Shown one piece after another: positions 60,681 to 64,000 of a stretch of 64,000 nt of DNA; within the stretch, counting starts at the first letter, position 1, and every line of letters begins with the position of its first letter. The notes under the pieces were generated by a model that ran no database searches, was not told where the DNA came from, and was given only the letters and a program-made list of their open reading frames with translations. Source of the DNA: Synechococcus sp. MW101C3 (lineage in GTDB: Bacteria > Cyanobacteriota > Cyanobacteriia > PCC-6307 > Cyanobiaceae). Position numbers and translations under genes: made by a program. Location: assembly GCF_002252635.1 (NCBI RefSeq), contig NZ_NQKX01000003.1:124001-188000 (forward strand), read 5' to 3'.

Positions 60681-62192
60681 TCACTTCTGCAATTCGATCG
60701 GACCTGGCCGCCAGGTTTTGTTGAACCAGGGCTCCAACGGACCATAGAGGCGCAGAAGCGTGAACCAGCCCTTGCCAGGAATCGTCTGCACCCAGTTCTT
60801 CTCGAATCCAGCCGGTGGCTGTGGACCAAACCAGACATCGACAGAACCGTCGGCATTGGTTTTGATGCCCTTGTCCTGGCTGCTGACGCTCGGTGCTTTC
60901 TGGTCTGTCTGCAGCATGGAACGGGTCTGCGTGTCGTACACGATCACTGACCAGAAATCGGCAACGGGAGTGTTGGGCGGCAGGCGCAACCGATAGGTTT
61001 TGCCGCCATCGAAGCGATCGCCCTTGGAATCCAACGCGGCCCAGGGATACTGGGAGCCCTTGCCGACAATCTTTTCTTCCATGGCCGGCGTCACACCGGT
61101 GGCGAAGTAGTAATAGAAAATCGCACCATCAAGGTTGGCCACACCTGGGGATACTTCGAACCTGTATCCACCGAAGAAGGGCAACCGCCAGGAACTGTTG
61201 GGATAGAAATAGGCTTCCGGCTCGCGAATCTTGAGAGCCAGGGTTCGTGCCGTCACGGCACCGATGTTGGCGGCGTCGGCGAGGATGGCTTTCCAGCGCT
61301 CGTTGGGTTTGAAGGGCTTGCCTTTGACAATGCCGATCGAGGCGAACAGTCCCAACGTGGTGGGGTCAGCGCCGGTGGGAGGTTCCTCCTGAATCACCTG
61401 GTTGAGCAGCGCCCAGAAGGAGTAGTCGCCAGGGGCGACGAAATTGGCTGGCACGCCTGAGGCATTGGCAAACTTGATCGCCGGAGGGTTGGCAGCATCG
61501 GAGAGTTGGTAGATCTTCAGGTTCGCTTTCACCGACTCCACCCCTGGCTTGGTGGAACCATCCACCAGAAAGGAGCGGAAGAACAGCCAGTTGCCGAAGG
61601 TTTTGGGTTTGACCACGACATAACCTTGCGGGATGGCGCCCTGATACCCCGGTGGCAGGAACAGGTACTTGCCGCCCGCGCCCTTGTCGGCCCCCGTGAT
61701 GCCGATGTCGGCCACCCAGCGATACCAGAAGTCATTGACAGCACCCAGCACCTTGGGAGGCACTTCGACCACCAAGGGCCCTTTCTTCGTGTCGAGCCAG
61801 ATAAAGCTGTATACCGTGTTGTCGTTGGCCGTGAGTTCTATCGTTCTGGGATCCACCAGGTTCTCCCAGATCACGTTGGTGGTGTTCTCGGGGCCAAACT
61901 TGCGCAACGATTCACGCATACCGGCCTGATTCACAATCGGAATGGCCAGCAGGTAGGCCTGTAAAGCGCGGGAGCGATCCAGATTGTCGTAGATCTTCTC
62001 GATGGTATCTGGCTGCGGGAAACCATCGATAAGGTTCAACGGGCCGATCGACGTCTCCAACCGGTCAGGAGTGGCCACTCCAGGTGGTATTGGCGTGGTC
62101 ATCTGGAAGGTCTGAGCCGATGCAGTGGTGGCCGCATTCGCAACAAGAGCGGCAACGGCAAGTCCCAGATAGTGTTGGCTTGATGACCTCAT
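60681..62192 (-). CDS. DUF1254/DUF1214 exported protein
   Basis: 503 residues. Signal peptide 1-28 (ending TTASAQ). DUF1254 covers about 60-190 (NQAGMRESLRKFGPENTTNVIWENLVDPRTIELTANDNTVYSF), and DUF1214 the last 120 residues (RLPPNTPVADFWSVIVYDTQTRSML and GFEKNWVQTIPGKGWFTLLRLYGP). This two-domain family is widespread and uncharacterised. ATG 62192 gives a normal signal peptide. It converges on the DMT gene. Confidence 0.87.
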   Translation of the reverse strand: MRSSSQHYLGLAVAALVANAATTASAQTFQMTTPIPPGVATPDRLETSIGPLNLIDGFPQPDTIEKIYDNLDRSRALQAYLLAIPIVNQAGMRESLRKFGPENTTNVIWENLVDPRTIELTANDNTVYSFIWLDTKKGPLVVEVPPKVLGAVNDFWYRWVADIGITGADKGAGGKYLFLPPGYQGAIPQGYVVVKPKTFGNWLFFRSFLVDGSTKPGVESVKANLKIYQLSDAANPPAIKFANASGVPANFVAPGDYSFWALLNQVIQEEPPTGADPTTLGLFASIGIVKGKPFKPNERWKAILADAANIGAVTARTLALKIREPEAYFYPNSSWRLPFFGGYRFEVSPGVANLDGAIFYYYFATGVTPAMEEKIVGKGSQYPWAALDSKGDRFDGGKTYRLRLPPNTPVADFWSVIVYDTQTRSMLQTDQKAPSVSSQDKGIKTNADGSVDVWFGPQPPAGFEKNWVQTIPGKGWFTLLRLYGPLEPWFNKTWRPGPIELQK

Positions 62193-62320
62193 CTCGACGA
62201 CTCCGTGCACTGGGAAAGGGAATGCCAGAAGCCTATCCCAACATCTTCTGGCAAAGGATGCGGCCAAACGGCGGGCATCACCAAACCGCAAGAACTGTGA
62301 GGATCCAGGCAGCCACCCTG

Positions 62321-62833
62321 CTACAGCTGCCTGGATGAATGGTCTTGCCATACCGTTTCATACTGGCATAGCTGCGTAAACTCAGACTTCTTGCCATCAA
62401 AAGAGTCGTAGAGGGCTCGATGCCTGGGAAGGCCGTACTCATCAGAACGCTTCTCATAGGTACGAACCCATTGGATCAGGTTGTCCAAGTTCTCATCTTG
62501 CTCCTTTCGGGAACGAAACTTGTCCGGCTCCCAAGGTCTCGAGCGGCAGTTGGCCACACATACATCTACCCCAGGATTCAGGAAGATCAGTTCATCGCAG
62601 TAGACCAATATAGGCTCAATAATGTCCGCATAGCAGCCTTCGATGATCCAGCTGGAATGCCGTAAAATCCAACACCTTACATCTTCGATACTATCTTGAA
62701 GTGGCCGTCTTTCAGTGCCGCCGAGGAACGCCACCTCATCCAGCGATAGTCGAGCGGCTGGTCGCTTCGCAAGCAACAGCCTCGACAAGGTAGTCTTCCC
62801 TGCTCCAGCGTTTCCCAGAAGGATCACTTTCAT
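62321..62833 (-). CDS. P-loop nucleoside/adenylate kinase-like protein
   Basis: 170 residues. Walker A GNAGAGKTTLSRLL at 7-20; LSLDEVAF and WIIEGCYADI match the topology-modulation (FlaR-like) group of small kinases; a lid-like basic segment RSRKEQDENLDNLIQWV follows. The substrate is unknown. The start overlaps the stop of the antitoxin-like gene by 4 nt (ATGA). Confidence 0.78.
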   Translation of the reverse strand: MKVILLGNAGAGKTTLSRLLLAKRPAARLSLDEVAFLGGTERRPLQDSIEDVRCWILRHSSWIIEGCYADIIEPILVYCDELIFLNPGVDVCVANCRSRPWEPDKFRSRKEQDENLDNLIQWVRTYEKRSDEYGLPRHRALYDSFDGKKSEFTQLCQYETVWQDHSSRQL

Positions 62834-63204
62834 GGCGCTAACGCTCCATCGGGAGAACGATTGCCTTCACCTGGCCGCAGTGATCTCGGGCGTCGGCAAA
62901 GAGTGATGTGGAGGCGGGCGGGTGAGTGGCATTGTTTAACAGCCGTCTCTGCTTCAACAGCAGGACTGGCATGCAGTTGAAGCCCGAGTGCCGAACCAAC
63001 CTTCAAGACAGTTCCACGTTCGGGATTACCGCTAGAGGAGAGCGCCGTATAGAGACTTTCGCGACCCAGTCCAGCTTCCCTTGCCATCTGTGTCATGCCT
63101 TTGGCACGAGCACTATCACCTAGAGAGGCTTTGCAATAGGCAGCCATGACTTCACAAATGCTGAGATGATTGGCCAGATTCCAGGCAGTGGCTGCGGTCT
63201 TCAT
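62830..63204 (-). CDS. orphan HigA/XRE-type addiction module antidote, internally deleted
   Basis: 124 residues. SARAKGMTQMAREAGLGRESL, then YTALSSSGNPERGTVLKVGSALGLQLHA, matches the antidote of HI1420-type toxin-antitoxin pairs. Against the usual form about 12 residues between MAAYCKASLGD and SARAKG are missing, and an unconserved basic tail of 40 residues follows. No RelE/HigB-like toxin gene lies next to it. It may be non-functional. The tail ends inside the kinase start. Confidence 0.62.
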   Translation of the reverse strand: MKTAATAWNLANHLSICEVMAAYCKASLGDSARAKGMTQMAREAGLGRESLYTALSSSGNPERGTVLKVGSALGLQLHASPAVEAETAVKQCHSPARLHITLCRRPRSLRPGEGNRSPDGALAP

Positions 63205-63309
63205 CTGGGGCACAACCTCCCAGGGGCAGCATGGCCTCCAGGCCAAGGGCCCGGTGCTCCGCGCGGCTGAAAACGGTGTTCAGGTTAAGCCGGAGCTTGG
63301 TGAGCAACG

Positions 63310-63820
63310 CGGCGCCGCGGAGGTTGGCACCGCAGGCGTGGGCCTCAGCGCCGACAGCTGTCGTTGACCGTTGCGACAGGCTTGGGCCCCATCGGTGCGC
63401 TCCCGGGAAGCTCCGCCCCGCGCAAAACAGACACCACCGCGCCGAACAGTCCCGTGGTTGCCGCCAGTCGATAGGCCACAACTGCTGGGCCCCCAGAAAG
63501 GCACCCAGGGGCTGTCCGCTCAAGCACGCGCCATCGAGTGGCACCCGTTGGCCACACTGAGGTGCTCGGGTGGAATGGTGTTGAGGGTGGCGCTGTTGCT
63601 GGGCGGATGAAAGGGCACGCCGCCCACGCCCAGCAGCACCAGGGGCCACACGATGGCGGTGGTGGAGGCGTCAGGACCTAGCCAGGGCAGGCCGACCAGG
63701 CCGGTGCTGATGCTGATGCTGAGCATCCCGGCGTTGCTGAGAGTTCGCGCCCCCACCCGTTCGCCCAGGCTGCTGACCGTGAGACTCGTGGCGGGGAGGA
63801 CCAGCGATCTTGTCCTCCCT
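63310..63820 (-). pseudogene. MFS (DHA2-like) transporter fragment
   Basis: The minus strand shows SLTVSSLGERVGARTLSNAG, VWPLVLLGVGGVPFHPPSNS and ATLNTIPPEHLSVANG in one frame, then QPLGAFLGAQQLWP in another. These are the second-half motifs of a drug-type major facilitator. A frameshift near 63540 and missing ends show a decayed gene. Confidence 0.7.
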
Positions 63821-64000
63821 GAAGACCCTCTGCATGATTCAGTGCAGCTCGGTTGTCCTGGCCCATGGCAGTGACTACCGGAATGCCGAATCATCAATGT
63901 CTGTTTTAACTGTTTGCAGGAGAACTTCTTCTAGGCTTTCGTTGAGGTGGGTTGGTCTCAGCCTGGCAAGCCGAGAGTTCCTGCAGTGCTGGTGATGGCT

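Overview
The window looks like a high-GC picocyanobacterium of the Cyanobium / freshwater Synechococcus type. The cyanobacterial markers are ndhL next to a DUF3007 gene and trpA, cytochrome c6, a cyAbrB regulator, an SLH-type porin, FutA/FutB, a DUF2214 protein and a PGPLP-type cyanobacterial sorting signal. Most genes are very GC-rich; a few in the middle are clearly not. No CRISPR array, rRNA or phage structural module is visible.

Positions 1.9-31.7 kb are mainly metal homeostasis. Ferric uptake is futA-futB. A HupE-type Co/Ni permease lies behind a short cobalamin riboswitch, next to a His-rich COG0523 GTPase. A porin sits behind a Fur/Zur-like operator. A lipoprotein imelysin is coupled to a di-haem DUF1111 protein. 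A Fur-family regulator (probably Zur) is divergent from znuA-znuC-znuB. A four-gene overlapping operon follows (QueD-like, PF03773 permease, TIGR03943 protein, SbsA/propeller-like protein), and feoA and feoB lie tail to tail. Housekeeping and regulatory genes are interspersed: cbpA-cbpM, hisIE, a group 2-like sigma factor, psiE, a Nif11-cupin fusion, cyAbrB, cytochrome c6, trpA, DUF3007 and ndhL.

A tRNA-Leu(UAA) at 33.9 kb marks the start of an accessory stretch reaching to about 46 kb. It holds a decayed IS3 element, an EAL protein, an IstA remnant abutting a 30-codon lepA fragment, a CHASE4-GGDEF-EAL protein, an ArdC-like fragment, a second IS3 fragment, a PGPLP-anchored secreted protein, a low-GC metallophosphoesterase and a TauE-like permease. 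There are long gene-poor gaps and diverged repeats.

From 46 kb the sequence is again gene-dense. A GST-flavin protein operon is divergent from a TetR gene across two inverted-repeat operators. Then come a HAD phosphatase overlapping an AraC gene, an arylsulfatase with its formylglycine-generating enzyme, and a run of small membrane proteins (pentapeptide, BASS, DUF1622, DUF202, beta-barrel). An orphan Nif11 peptide, a RibD-like reductase, a DM13 protein, a DMT exporter and a DUF1254/1214 protein follow. The last 1.7 kb is degraded: a deleted antitoxin-like gene, a P-loop kinase and an MFS pseudogene.

All calls come from reading the sequence and recalled family knowledge; no database search was run.
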